From: Blasia pusilla
Taxonomy: Eukaryota; Marchantiophyta; Marchantiopsida; Blasiales
Assembly (NCBI GenBank): GCA_050084515.1
Contig: CM114274.1
Location: 30,814,001-30,878,000 of the forward strand
Length of the DNA stretch: 64,000 bases
Direction: 5' to 3'
Made by a program: the position numbers and the translations under genes. Of the stretch, positions 44,929 to 58,565 are shown one piece after another (the stretch's first letter is position 1; every line of letters starts with the position of its first letter). Below the pieces are notes generated by a model, which was not told where the DNA came from, did not search any database, and saw only the letters and a program-made list of their open reading frames with translations.

Positions 44929-47900
44929 TAAAAAGTTATATGAATTTTTACTTGGTGAAAAAATTAATAGATCTATATAAAAATTAGTCAAAAAATAAAG
45001 AAATAATTTGAAGATCCATTTAAGGTCCGAGCGACATACAAAGATATTCAATGAGTTTCGACGATTGTGGGAGTTATAAGTTTTAGAGGTCATTCGCTCT
45101 CAAATCTACAAAACCCTCTATTTACGACTCCATTCCATTATTTACTATACAGTGTACACATGATGAACATACCGCCTAATGTCTTTACAATCTGTACTTG
45201 GATGCATCTCGTATTTTGATTCTTGTATTTTTTTAAATGTCTTTAATCTTTGTATCTATAAAATCATATGAACATTGATATACTTGATTTATAAAATAAA
45301 AATAAAATTTTATTGGATCACACTTGGTAAAATAGGAAGTTAGAAAAATTCAAAATATAACCTTTTATTCAAAAATAGTTTCCAATTTAAATAGCTTCCT
45401 ATTAATTTAGTGCCCGTGAAATCTACTAATATCAAATATTGGAGGAAGCAAAAGAATCAAGTATAATTTTAGCTTATGAATTGGAGTTTTAGTTTTTTTT
45501 CTCATTCAACTTTTTGAAATAAATTTCAAACTTTTTTCTCTTATTTTTTAATCAAGAAATTTCCTTACTTTTAGCTTCTTACTTCTACTTGGTTTTTTTT
45601 TTTTTTTCTTATTATCATAGTTCAATCCCTTCCAGTTTTAGAATGCATGAGATGAACTTTTAGGAGCCCTTGAAAAGTTCCATGTCTTGAATGATTTTCT
45701 TTCCACATTAATTTTTTGAAAATTGCAAATATAGGTTTGTCCCTTCCAGCTTCTTGTAGAAAAGGCAATTAAATCATAAAAATGGAATTATAGATGAAAA
45801 TCAAAAAGTACATAAATGGTTACTATGCCCATATATATTGCATATAACATCCATGCAACTCAAAATATTTGAAACCACACATAACCATAGAAATCATTCG
45901 CATGGATGATTGTGTACAAAAAGTATACAAGAAATATGGATGGGAACTCTCACATAAGTTCTCTTTGAGGTCATAATCAAATTAAACTCACTCGTACGGT
46001 AAAAAGAGATTTGGACTATATAGGGGGAAAAGCTTAGGCACATTCATGCCAACAGATTTAAAAATGAAAGAATAATTGTAAAGTCCTTATCTCCTTAGGA
46101 CGCACACCCCTAACTATCCTAAGGCCTCCATAAGTGACCTATGCTTGCAATTGCAAATAATTAGTCCATGCCTAATATGGTAGGAAACCTAGGCAACTAA
46201 GCTTAGGCTCTTGCACAAAGTCAAAAGCCAAATAGAAAAAGTCAACTAAGGCCTTAAATAGGACTCAACATAGCATATTGACTAAGCCAACTTGGACCCA
46301 CATGAACCATTAGATTTTCCCTCCAACCCTTGTTAAGGTATTTAGGTTGTAAATATTACAATTACCATAATTATAAAAGCCCAATAATTTTATTTATTGT
46401 CACTACCTTACCGTGTCAAGATTGAGAAATTTACGCGCTTGTTGCCTTCCTTAGATGTGGTAGCCATTTCTCATGCTCCCTCTTTCGAATCAAATCATCA
46501 TTCTCCATCATCCGTTACCACCATGGTAGGCCTCTATCCTACCATCAAAAGTTAATAGGGTAGAAATTTGAATAAAACATCCTTAGTGTTGAGGCTGTGC
46601 GATAACATATAACTTGGAGCATAGTATATCCCATCAACCTAAATTTACACAGCCTAAATCATGGATAATTCTTGGTATTAAAAGTCTACTAACAAGCCCT
46701 CTAGATGTTGAAATTTATCCCTCTATCCTATAAAAGGTTTGAACCCATTAGAGTTTCATAACCATTCTAAGTTTCACCAATTCATTAACTCTATAATGTA
46801 ATCATGCTAATCGATTATGCTTACTATACTTGAGAATTTGTGGTTCTCTTTCCTTGTCATTGTATCATCTTCATATCCCAGAATCCATAACAATGGAGTG
46901 GAGACACTCATGACCCTTAATGATATGGTATATAGCTCACTATATAACCCTTCCCCCTTTTAGGATAGCTGATACACATTCAAGCTTAAATAAACTCAAA
47001 GACATTTTGTCTAGTTAAGTATAGTACCATCGACAATGACATGTAAGAAGTGAGATCTTAAAGATTCAAGAATATTTTTGTATAGATTGCTTACACAATG
47101 AGAAATATCCACAAGTATAACAAAAAAGGGTAAAGTTAGTCCCTCATGCATAAACCCTGTGTGTCTAGCATCAGTTTATCTAAGTAATCTATCAATACAA
47201 TAACTCTCGCCAACTCTTCCTTCAAATGTTTTAAGGACACAATGTTTTCAAGTGGCTCTACAAGTTCTTTTTAGATCCGCTTTTCCAGGTTTTCATGAAT
47301 TTGAGAGTCTAACTTTGTGAGTGCATACCTTAGCTAATACAATGTGATGAATGACATTTGTAGTGAAAGAAGAACTTCATTGAGTGTATTTTTTGTCAAA
47401 GGCATTATCTAGACTTTGGAATGTGGCATCAATTCTTATTGTATTTATATTTTGAAGTTAAAAATTGATTACGATTATGATTATGCTTAATAATCACTTG
47501 ATTCTTCACCATGTAATACTCCAAGCCACATAATTCAAATGAGGGGAAGGATGGGAAGGTGTGGACACTCATAACTTACTAGAGGCATGATCTACAATGT
47601 AACATTTGACCTATTGCCAACAAGTACGAAATATTTTGAAGGGGTATGAGATTGAGAAGGAGTCAATCCATCACTTCGATGGTATGTCCAACCCAATCAT
47701 TCACAATAGTTTTGAAACGAAGAGAACGAATTTGCTCCCTATACAAAGATATAGATGTATAAGATTAAAAGCTTTCAAGATTCATGAAGTGGTAAAGTGT
47801 TTTTGACTTCTTATGCATTGATGTGACCTTGATTTCATTGATTTTTCAATCCCATGTGATTCCACATAGCTAAGATTCACAAGCTTACAAACATACAAGC

Positions 47901-48610
47901 ACAAGAAAGATCTAATAGTGGACTACCAATGAAATTATTTTTCAAATTCCGTGCCCCAATGAGAAGCATCATGCTGATCTTTAAATATAAATATGCTTTT
48001 TACCCTTAGAGTATAAATAAGCTCAATATCTATTAACCAAATCTTACTTTGAGCTACAAATACTATGAAGGACATATATCATTATCAACTTGGAGTACAC
48101 TATCTACTCCCCCTTATCTCTACATATGGTCCTCTAATAAGAGAGAAGATGTATGGTCAGCAAGAAAAGGCTCCTCACAAGAGGAAAGTCCCTCTAATGC
48201 TACCCTCATCGAGCCTCATAGACTCAGGTGGAATCACTATATGTATAATGTGTAATCAAACCTAGAAGGGAAGAATGACTTGCACATCCCTATAATTTGA
48301 AACGTAGTAGGTCATCATGGCCTCCTAAAACAAGTACTCCAAAGCAACCCTTTAGGCCTCAATGTAAGCTTGACTACCTCCCTATGGTCATACCATGAGA
48401 CTTTAGCTTGGTGGTATAGTTAGAGTAATATTAATATGATGCTAGTTTGATATGTATCAAGATATGTATATGCCTTATTATGTCTTTTACTACAATATGA
48501 TCATGTTTAGGACGATTGAGCTTGATGGGTGGTTTGAGACCTTGTCAATTACAATTTTAGTTATCGAGCATTTCACGCTCTTTGGGGCCTTTCTTGGGAC
48601 CTTTCTAATC
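44929..48610. other. AT-rich, no gene recognised
   Basis: Long AT-rich tract with a T-rich run near 45593-45608. All frames are short and without motifs. Confidence 0.4.
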
Positions 48611-48674
48611 AACCTAAACCCAACCTAATCAAGAAACTCATATGTGAGTTTCTTGATTAGGTAGGGTTTAGGTT
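48611..48674. repeat. 30-bp near-perfect hairpin
   Basis: Arms 48611-48640 and 48645-48674 differ at one position and are separated by four bases. The stem contains AACCTAAACCCAACC, superficially like the plant telomere unit but not a telomeric repeat. Confidence 0.9.
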
Positions 48675-49740
48675 GAGTTATTGAGATGACCTATATGCAC
48701 ATGTCATCTCCGTGGAGCCTGGGAGTCTTGAGAGGGGCATACCGTAAGAGGGGGCTTGCTTGACTTGGAGAGGCTCAACTCTGAAAATATGAGCCTCGCA
48801 TTAAGTATTTAGTATTGCCATGGGTTACAAAACGTTATACTTGTCTATACTATTACGGAAGATTGTCCTCTAACTTTTCAAACATCTCTCTTATTCAAAC
48901 TAGGTCTTTTCAAAGAATCCAATTTTGATATGCAGACATACTCCAAAATTTGACTAAATGATTTAATTTTCTTTGAATCTACTCAAGGTGAATTTGAAAT
49001 CCATGAAACTAATGGATTAATTTTCAAAATGAACCCTAAGTAATGATGAACAATTTGAACTACCCATGAGAAACCCATGCATGACACGAGCATCAACTAA
49101 TGATCCACAATCAAATCCTAACCATACTATTATGGGCACTAGCTATGGCTCAGATGCTTTAGTGAACGCCACATGTCAAGCTTTTCAACTCTTTAACTTT
49201 TGTTTAATTCTGCCTATACTAATCCAAAATTTGAATAGAGAAGAGGTTTCCATAATTCTCTTCATTTTTGTTTTGAAAATTTTAGATTAAATTTTTTTTA
49301 GTCCTTACGAAGATATTGTGAGTCTTTCATGTTCAATTTATTTTCCCATTTTTAAAATTGAATTTATTATTTATGAAAAAATAAAAATATTAATTCCAAG
49401 CTAATTTTGGAAGGGAAATCATAGGATATTTAAAAAAAGAAGAAGATATAATAGTAGAATAGTGGAATTTTTTTGAACTTCCATTGTGAGGGATATCCAA
49501 AGAATATTTTGAAATAAACTTTGGATCAAAATGAATGGTCTTTTTTTATTAATTGAGAAACCGAGATTGGAAAGATAATGATAATTTATAAAGTAATAAG
49601 AGAAAAAAGTGAATTTAAAAAATTAAAGAATATATTTTCATAATTATTCATATATTTTAACGAAAATTTAGGTATATTATTTATTTACTACATGATTTCA
49701 ACATGTGTCTGATAAACCATTAGATTAGAAGCATTTGAAT
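48675..49740. other. AT-rich, no gene recognised
   Basis: Short frames only. The last 100 bases lie just beyond the C-terminus of the Helitron helicase on its coding strand and may be Helitron 3' sequence, but no CTAG end with hairpin was identified. Confidence 0.35.
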
Positions 49741-50590
49741 GTTTATCGTTTCCAATGGTAACATGGATGGATTTCCTACTCTAGATAATGGTACATACAA
49801 TTGACCATGTGAAAATACAGGAGTAGGCAAGTAAATGCCAACCTTTTGCAATATTTGACCTTAAGACTTATTATTAGTCATAAAAATAGCCGGTTGAATA
49901 GGGAATTGAAACCTGCGTAAATCAAATGGCAAACCAGAAATCGAAGCAATCAATGGTATACGTGGAATAAAGATTGAATCTCCAATATTCTTCCTTCTGA
50001 TAATTTCAACATCTATGCAATGTTTCATGAATCCACGAATCGCCAATCTTGTCTCGTTTGCTTCTCCATGTGATCCATTCATGTTTCCTGAAACCATAAT
50101 TGGTGCACCAATCTTCAAACACAAATGATGAGGAGGAAATCTAGAAGGAAAGCATGTGTTTAAAAATTCACTTGGATAGATATGACTCATCCCCTAATTC
50201 AAAATAGAGTCGACGTTGAGGTAAATATGCTCTTATATACAATATGTAATGAATTGGTGAAAAAAGTTAATATTAGTATGTAAACTTCCCAAAAAACAAA
50301 GTTCACATAAGAAAAATTACATATATATACATGTTAAAAGGATTATCTCTCAAGGCAATTGAGACATAATGTTTGCATTTATGTCGTCAACATCTTTATT
50401 TCTCAAAGTCAAAATTGTCGTATCTCTCAAGAAATCAACCTCATGGAATCCGCTAGGAAAATTTCCATAGATCAAATCAATAAGATCGCATATCTTATTA
50501 CTTTTAGTAAAAATTTCATAAGATAATCGTATAAAGTCTTCTCCTAAATGAGGGTGCAATGGTACACGACCCTCTCCCACTTCCAATAAC
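49741..50590 (-). pseudogene. Helitron helicase C-terminal region (right arm only)
   Basis: Minus-strand frames 50350-50586 and 49861-50190 match the end of PIF1-type Helitron helicases: LRDTTILTLRNKDVDDINANIMSQLP, then YPSEFLNT, LKIGAPIMV, GFMKHCIDVEII and FIPRIPL..FQFPIQPAIFMTNNKS. Then, past a stop, come VGIYLPTPVFSHGQLYVPLSRV. The conserved SRV block marks the helicase end. The left arm lacks this part. Confidence 0.8.
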
Positions 50591-51841
50591 TAATCAACAA
50601 AAACTTATCGTTGACTATGTAAATGATCTTCCAAGCTTTGAACTCACAAATTTGTTGTCAACTTCATGACCTTGATATTAGACCAAAGAGATGACCTCTT
50701 TATGGTGGCTTGGATGATTTGCATCCGATACCCATGACGAAAAACATGCAATACTTGACAAAAATCACCACCAAATACCATAAGTTTTCCACCAAATAGT
50801 ATTTGACGTAGATCATCTGAAAAAAATTTCATAATATCTTGTAAAGTTTGATTCACATCCTCAAATACATGACGATGAGCCATAGATGCTTTGTACTATA
50901 TAATGAGCATCGCATCACGGATTAAGTGCGCTCCATCACTATCGACTGATAAACTACACAGAAAGGGAGTAAATTAGGACTTGTAAAACTTGGAGTAATT
51001 AAATTTTATATATCAACATAATGAAGCTAGTTAAAATGATTAATGGTATTTACTTGCAAATAGAGCTCTCATGAAGATTAATGGGGATCTTGAAGCGTGA
51101 ATGAGTTGTACGTCCTCCATCTAACAATAAAGCAGCTATTGCAGATGACGCTACAACCAAAGCTATACCTCTTGCACTCCTTACACTTGCAAGGAGAATA
51201 TTATATAAAAATGTTTCTCCTATTCCACTTGGACGGTCGATGAAAAAAACCTTTGGAGATGGTGGAGCATACAAGCATATTTAATCAAGCTCATCATGTA
51301 TAGCGTCCCAAATAATATATTGTCCTTCATTCAAACATGCTTCTTCTAATTGCACTCGCTCAAACAATTCTTTTGTATCATATAATAGCTCTTGTTCCTC
51401 CAAATATGACTATGAATGAAGGCTTTGGAAATTAGCTTAGGGCATGTCCGGAAAGTTAGACAGTCTCTTTCCCTGATCTTATAGATAATAATCTACTTCC
51501 AATAATATGATATTAACGATGACATCATCAATGTGAAGATTGAAAATTCTTGTTTTCTGAAATAGAAGAGTTCCAAAAAGGTCCAAATCATGTTTGGTAT
51601 GTTGAATGCTTAATAGAAGATACTATTAGGAAGAAAAAAAGGTTGTAAGAAGTGGTAATATTGAATTCTTCCCTGACGTTGTTCGTTCATGTAAGGGTCA
51701 GGCTCCCCCAAATTTCTTACAATTGCCTTTGAATCTTGATACAATGGTTGCATATGACGTTGCCGTCTAATAAAAGAAGAAGGTAATATAATGCGTCTCC
51801 CAAACCTTCGACTATCCATATCGTATCGATGCATGGCATCC
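50563..51841 (-). pseudogene. Helitron Rep/PIF1 helicase fragments, inverted counterpart of 17.4-18.7 kb
   Basis: Minus-strand frames 51610-51834 (GRRIILPSSF..PLYQDSKAIVRNLG), 51050-51274 and 50644-50883 (FGGKLMVFGGDFCQVLH) mirror the left arm. In the P-loop the expected GPSGTGKT reads RPSGIGET, so the essential Lys is Glu. Protein-level differences from the left copy are about one in six residues in the Rep piece, far more than in the outer arms. Confidence 0.85.
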
Positions 51842-53238
51842 TTATAGTGGCACTTTATGGAGATAACACAATACCCTTAGAAGACACGAAATCTACTCTT
51901 GACCTTAATTCATTCCCGAATTGGGGAAGAGTTGAAGAATTTTCGACTTTATGTTGAACCAAAATAGGAAGAGTTGTAGATAACTCAACTCGTGATGTTA
52001 CATAAGTAGTTGGCCCAATTGTGGATATATTCTCGATAACTTCATAGAATGCATTGTCAACCAACTCAAGTCTTGGTGATCAAAGATGGCCTTTTTGACT
52101 TTCTCCTACCATATCTCCACCCTCGTTAAAAGGCATGAGAAAATATCAACATCAACATATTATGAAGAAAAGAGAAGATACAAATTAAACCTATGAAGAA
52201 TGAAAGATTTTGAGTGAGGATATAAAAAGTTAGATATATACACCTTATGAATTGACTACCAGTAGTCAAAACCTCCTCATTTGGAATAGTTGCAATACTC
52301 TAAACTTGAACATGATTCGCTTTCCTTCTTTTTCTATACTCTCGATTATAAGTCCTCTTTTTTTCTTTGAGATCCCATTTTTTCAGCACGAATAGCATAT
52401 TTTCGTTCTTGGGCTTTGCATTGTAGAACCTTTTGAAAATCACATATATGGACAAGATTCAATATATGTGTAGATTCAAAAAGTGGAGATTACATAGGAT
52501 GGAAATGTGGACATGCTAAATGATTGTCAATGTTGTGAACTTACGTTGGAGATGTTTCGGGAAAGATTTCATCTTCAACATGTGTTTGTTGTGCTTAGAT
52601 TTCCTTGCGACGGGCACGGATTTTTTAGTTGTGCACTCTTTCGCATCAATTTTTGGAAGCCACGCAAATCTGTAGGATTTGATGGAACGGGAAGTTTATG
52701 CAAAATTACAAGGATTGCATGATTATAGTATATACGAAAAAAAATAGCATATAAGGCATCATCGTGGAAATGGAAATACATTGCTGCCATCCTACCCTAA
52801 ACAAAGGTGCTTACATTGGAGAGATGTTCTTCAATTTAGGTGAAAGAGTTATAGCTTCAATGCACATCTGTATGATCTACGAAAGTTTCAGATGGTTTCA
52901 GAATTTTTAGATTTTATTACAGAGGTTATACCTTCTTGTTAACATTTGCACATTTGCAGGTGCACAAAATTTGTCCCGTTGATCGCCGAGGTTGCATTGA
53001 GGCTAGGAGTGGAGGTGGGGAATTTCAAAGTGTATTTTTCTCAATTCACGCCTATGCATATTTGCCGGTTGCTACGATGTGCAAGAGTCTCTTGGGTTAG
53101 CTCTAGCAATCAGGTTAAATGATTGGAAGAGTATGTGATCAAAAACTTATTTACACTACTACGGTGTTCGTGCTTATGGTGAAATACATCGAATCCTTTG
53201 GGCAAGTGTTTTGCAAGTAAGGTAGGTGAATTTGGCAA
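51842..53238 (-). repeat. Block C copy, direct orientation relative to 15586-17038
   Basis: Same orientation as its left-arm partner although its neighbours on both sides are inverted. Minus frame 51855-52064 parallels 15594-15851 with about a dozen residue changes. Here the block abuts the Rep fragment at about 51842 and the outer arm at about 53239; in the left arm it is separated from both by extra sequence. Confidence 0.75.
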
Positions 53239-53549
53239 TGGACGGTTCTTCTTTGGGATAGGTGGATTTTGTAGTGGGCTTGGTCTCCTATGGTTCCGCA
53301 ACCGTAACTACAAGATCAATGTCTCATTTGAATCTAGAGTACTCTAGTTGAGTTTCATAAGGCAACATGAGGCCGAGGGTTAACATACATACACACATAA
53401 TCTGCAAACTTTCATCCCCAAGTATCTTTCGTTCTTCAAGTTAGATTTACATGTCTGCCAACAATTCTACTACTCATCTACGAATTGTTCCTACCTATCA
53501 GGATTAGAGAGTGTGAAAATTTACTACCTCGCCTTACTCCTTCCTTCCT

Positions 53550-54104
53550 TTATGAGGAGACTTCTTCGTTGCTTATGGATCTAGGATGGATGTGGTAGAC
53601 ACATCTTGATGCTCGACTAGGCATTTTATCACATGGTGGACGACGCTCTTGTATCTTGGGATATAGGATTCTTTGACGTTTCTTCCCGGATTCATCCTCG
53701 ATCATGTATCCTTTTCCGTCACCCCTCCGGAGATGATATGGGTGAATATCTTGGACATCGAATAGACCATCTTCTTTGAAGCCTCCAATGGGATTTAGAA
53801 CATGCCCATTATCTAATGACTTAGGTTAACCTCTAACAGGCACGAAATCTTTTATCACGTCTTCTACGCCTAGAGTGTGCACGAGTGTAAGTCTCTGCCC
53901 ACAAACAAGACTGATGTGGAATTGCGACTTCTTCCATTTACTTACACACATACAATTCTCCTGAAAAATAGGAGACTACTAAGAACTATCCAATGGTTGG
54001 AAATCAATTGACTTGACTCCATAATACTTTTCCGATGGTATCACCTTGGATACACTCATGCCCATACCTTGCGAGGACTTCTTTGCTCTGATTCTGGTTG
54101 CCAT
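53550..54104 (-). pseudogene. Second copy of the unrecognised decayed coding stretch
   Basis: Mirror of 13898-14452 with the same adjacent TAG codons and the same TAA, and a scatter of replacements (for example DVIKDFVPVRG versus EVIKDSVPARG). Shared stops show it was already dead before the two copies separated. Confidence 0.4.
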
Positions 54105-54571
54105 CCTTTTTCATAATTCTTTTCGTTCTGCTGTCTAGAATGGTTGCAAGTTGGAGCCCAAGTCAAACCTAGAGGAGCACTTCAAATGATGACTCCAAGC
54201 GGAGAGTCTTTGGAGGCTTGAATTGTTGAACATGCTGAATCGAGAGGAAAGAGCAGATGCGGAGCCCAATATCGAAGCTGAAGTCGAAATAGAAACTATT
54301 CCATGTCTTTCTCGAGTACCTGGAATGCAGGAAGCATAGCGGCTTGTTACGGTAGTAGAGAGGCCTCAAGGATACATGGAGGATATAGTAGTGCTCGGAA
54401 TGCGCATACATTTGTAAACCCTCACTATGCACATCAGTAGATTTGCGTAGCTTATGCCCATACATACATCCCCCCGGGCATACGCGTAAATACTTTTGAG
54501 TGCTCAATATACACACCAGTAGATCTGAGATGCATTGTTCTCTATAGTTTCTATAGATTGTAGATGCATGT

Positions 54572-54948
54572 GTAGTGCGGCCTAAAGCTCACCTGGAAAA
54601 TCATTGAATTGCGCATAGAGGAATCCGAAAATTGGATGCAAGCAATAAATTCACAAGATTTAAACCCTGAGAATGACCCCCTCACTTCAGGGACGGATCT
54701 CCCTGGTCGCAAGACTGTAACGGTCTGTAAAGACAGAAATTTGAAAATGGAAAAGAAACCGTTAGTTACTACGGCGGATTCTACAAACCTCTAAGATGCA
54801 ACATGCAACCGTTGCGAGGGACAATGTCAAACCAAAATAACCCCTATTCCAGATTTACCATCATGAGCTAGGCTGTTTGCCCAGCGAAAGCCCACCCTCC
54901 CATTACAACCTTTGCCAACTCAATTTACTCTCAATCTGCATCTTTATG
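54572..54948. repeat. 377-bp block present only in the right arm
   Basis: In the left arm the flanks are joined directly at about 13426 (CAACCCTCACATGCATC). The block has no obvious terminal inverted repeats and no recognised coding content. It is either an insertion here or a deletion in the left arm. Confidence 0.8.
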
Positions 54949-55858
54949 AGGGTTGCGAAGTGAATTCTTGATAATCTGATCTCATCTCTTGTGCCGAGAG
55001 TAACAATACTAATGTGATATGTACCAGACCAGATTCCAGAATAAAGGGATGAAGGAAATTCGAGTGGAGCACTAGTTTCGACGCTAACCACTTCAGCAAT
55101 TCACTCTTTGACGGCTTTTGACAAACAACTCCAGCTTCTGATGCACTAGTGCCCAAGGTTCTGAATAGTACTTGCACCAATCCACGATAAGACCCGATAA
55201 CTGAGTTGAGTCCTAGAAACAGGGCAAGAGCGCCAAACGATGACTACATCCGCAATGAATCCGCAGCCAGCGCTTGTGAGGCGCGAGGTCGGAGACCGTT
55301 GTTGTCAACTATCTTGCCCAGCTTTCGTGATCCGAACTAGTGTACAGCGGAACTAGACTAACATACTATACGCATTTTTTTTTTTCCTTCTGCCCAACTG
55401 CCACATGTCAAGCAAAGCAAATATGTGTTTTGTGTGTTTGCAAATCAAGCTCGTATATCTGCCACATGTCAAGCACATATGTGTTTCCAAATCAAACACA
55501 TGTATCTCGTCGTGGAAAATTTCTCCGGTCCTTGAACGCGTGTGTGATTGGAAAGACTCTAGAGCCGTTCTAAGGATCATAAGTTTCAGAACATCTGTCG
55601 AATTCCGTTAGAACCTCATCGCTAATCTGGCACCCATGGAAAGGAGACGACCCTAGGGACGGAGCCGTTGAAAGCATTGCGCCATCACAACTCGTGCGAA
55701 AGCAAATCAAGGTGTGTCTTTGAAACTGTCACCGAGGCCTTGGCGCGTCGATCGGCATAAAGCAGCGGAGCTGATCATATAAAGGTAATGATTTTTCTTA
55801 GACGGAAGGAGGGGGACGACTTTTCCTGGCTGGATGCCGAAAGCAAGAGCAAGGTTTA

Positions 55859-56998
55859 TCACTGCGAATCCGAATCGAACGTCAGCACCATCCTAAAAGC
55901 ATCTCTGTTGGGAGAGTAGTAGGAATGCACTAAGGTATCCACTTCAAAGCCCAGCTTTTTGTAAAGAGTCACTGCAGGTTCACGCAAGGGGTCAACATGT
56001 AGATTCACACACATCACTCTTTTGGCTCGAACCTTCTCTATTGCTGTTTTCAACAATGCTTCACCGTAGCCTTGTCGCCGGCAATTTTCTCGTACTGCCA
56101 CACGCAAAACCGTAAACGCGCTTCTTACCGTGTGCTCGTGGAACTCTTCTCAGTGGGAAAACTCTAAGCTCCAGCTAGGGCAAATCACTCAAATACGGCT
56201 CTCAGCACTCCCCGTCTCAGTCGTCAGGAGGAGGAGGGGGGAGGGAGTGTATCTCTATCAGAATTCCTCGAGAGGACGTAATAAAATCCTGCAGCTGAGG
56301 TTTAAGTACAGCGTCTAAATTGCAATAAACACCATTCAGAAAATTCCTGGCTCCGCACATTCAATTGGAGCCTGAGCAGAAATGACGGACGGACTTTACA
56401 TTCGGTATGTCCAGTGCAGTCATTGGCAGGCAGGACCGACTTTCAGGGCTCTACATAGACATCGATCAGATGAAAGGTCATGCAGACTACCAGAAGAGCA
56501 TTCACTGTTTGGCTATTCGTACAGATGGTCCTTAAAACAGGTAGCGTCAAGACTCCTCTTTCCACGGAACGTAAAGCTCTCAACATGTCTCACCCTCTCA
56601 TCGAACACATAACCGGAAAGAAGTCATGGAGACTAGTAGGCCAAATATTCGGGGGTACGATGCACGGAAGGAGATCACGGATCCCAGGAGAAAGTGACCA
56701 CAACCGGGATCGGAAACATACCTGCGAGCTTGGTGATGGAAGCCATTATAGACGTGCACGAGTACATCAAGTAACCTGCCACTGCTCGCGCGCCACCATC
56801 TGTCTCATCATCTTCTGAATCATCCTCTAGGGCATAAAGCACGCTCGCGTTGCGTCGCTGAAGCTCTTGGCGAAAACTGTCGGCCAACGATTCGTGCTTG
56901 GGGAAAATCCGCCTCTCCAATCTCATCAGCTCAGCCATCACTACCTCGTTTTTCCTCTTCATTCCGGTCTCCAGCATTCTCACCTTCCGCGTTCTCAT
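55859..56998 (-). CDS. GNAT-family N-acetyltransferase, two exons (copy 2)
   Basis: Exon 1 is 56998-56722 and exon 2 is 56094-55859, with the same GTATGT..GGCAG intron. The predicted 170-residue protein is the same as copy 1 as far as I can read. Just upstream an AAA codon of copy 1 is TAA here, directly before the ATG at 56998, and a GAGATG unit is added in the leader. Translation therefore cannot begin further upstream in this copy. The TATA candidate is retained at 57602-57608. Confidence 0.78.
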
Positions 56999-58200
56999 TT
57001 ACCCCACCTCTCCATCTCCATCTCCATCTCCTTCCGTGCACTCCTTCCTTCCGTCCGTCCCTAACTCCGTTTCACCCATCGCCGACTCATCTATGTGTCC
57101 TCCATCCAACCTACACCGCTTTGCCCTAGACTCGGTCTCTGGATCCCCTACTTTGCATCAGTAATGAAGTACGATGTTATTGCCGGGTCTCCGAAGTGTG
57201 CAACCGTTCCTACAAACTCTCGGCAAGGGCTTCGAATCCGTTGCGGTCTGCAATCAATTATGAAAGCGTCGCATGAGAAGCTCCCGTAAATTCGTCCCAC
57301 GATCTGCAATTTCCCGGAATCACCGAATGACAGATTGCCTTGGTCCGTTCATCCTAGCAGATTTGGAGTTCCGCTGCTGCTATCCGGATCCGGATCCGGA
57401 TGGGGTCGGGACGGAGACGGACAGAGACGAGAGCGAAACCCGACCAAGAGAGACACGATCTCTCTTGGTGCTGAACCTGGTGAATCCCCGGTCGTCCCTG
57501 ACTTGGCTAGAATAGGAGAGGGCTGCCGGGGCCAGAGCTCCACCCGGTCCGACGCCATCCCGTCGCGCGAATTCGTCGCCGCAGTGAAGCTGTGGGGCTG
57601 ACTATATAGATTCGCCAGACGACGATCAATTCGGCGAAGACAGACGACGTTCACCTTTCTTGAGAAAGGCACATGAGTTCCGACTCAATCATCCATTTTG
57701 AGTCTTGCTTATTCGTCCCAAATCCGTTGGCGGAGGAAATACAAGGATGAGACGCAAGAGGAAATGTGAATTCTCGATCGCTTGAAGTTTGTTCTCGTAT
57801 CCGTACTGCTAGACGGATGTTAAATTTTAAAATAAATTGTAAAATTTAAAAATTTTATTATCATTTTCAAAAATCTGAAAAAAATCTTTCTAAATATTGA
57901 GAGAAAATGCAAAAAGAGATTAAAAAATAGACAAGAATTGAGTATATGCAAACATCATTTTGTGATCCATCATGACAAATAAACATAACCCGAAAAACCT
58001 TCCCTCCCCTTCGCTCTCCCATCCCCCTCTTTCTTTGGCTTCTTATTAGAATGCCCTCCCCTCCATTAACTTAACTACTCCCCTTTCTTCCCTGGATTCT
58101 TTTCTTTTAAATGTACTAATGTCATAAGCAAGAATGCCTCAAGAGGAGATGCGTCACTGCGTGGAGAACCATCTTCGAAGGTCGTCCTCTTTTAATAGTA

Positions 58201-58422
58201 CTAGTCCTCTTTTAAGGTGCCGTGCGATGCAAGGGAAATAAAAAAGTGTTTGAAGAGTTAGTGTATGGCCCGTGAAGGGAAGAGATTAATGATGTAACAC
58301 ATAAATTCATTTTTTTTCTTGCTACCCGTAGTATGTGAAACATTTTCTTGTTGCCCAATTGCCACGTGTCAAGCAGAGAGGTGTTTGCAAATCAAGAAGG
58401 CACTCTCCCATAATAATATAAA
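58201..58422 (-). mobile_element. Mini-Helitron (right-arm copy)
   Basis: Mirror of 9949-10170, with the CTAG end at 58201-58204 and the hairpin beside it. A partial copy follows at about 58425-58565 as in the left arm. Confidence 0.65.
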
Positions 58423-58565
58423 AAATGTTTGAACGGCTAGTGTATAGCCCGTGAAAGGAAGAGATTAATGATGTTGCACATAAATTCAAATTTTTTCTTG
58501 CTGCCCGTAGCAGGTGAAATTTTTTCTTGCTGCCCAGTTGCTAAACGTCAAGCACAGAGGTGTTA

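Noticed and set aside
48611-48674. Interstitial telomere repeat
   Set aside because: AACCTAAACCC resembles the plant telomere unit but is not tandemly repeated; the structure is a single hairpin.
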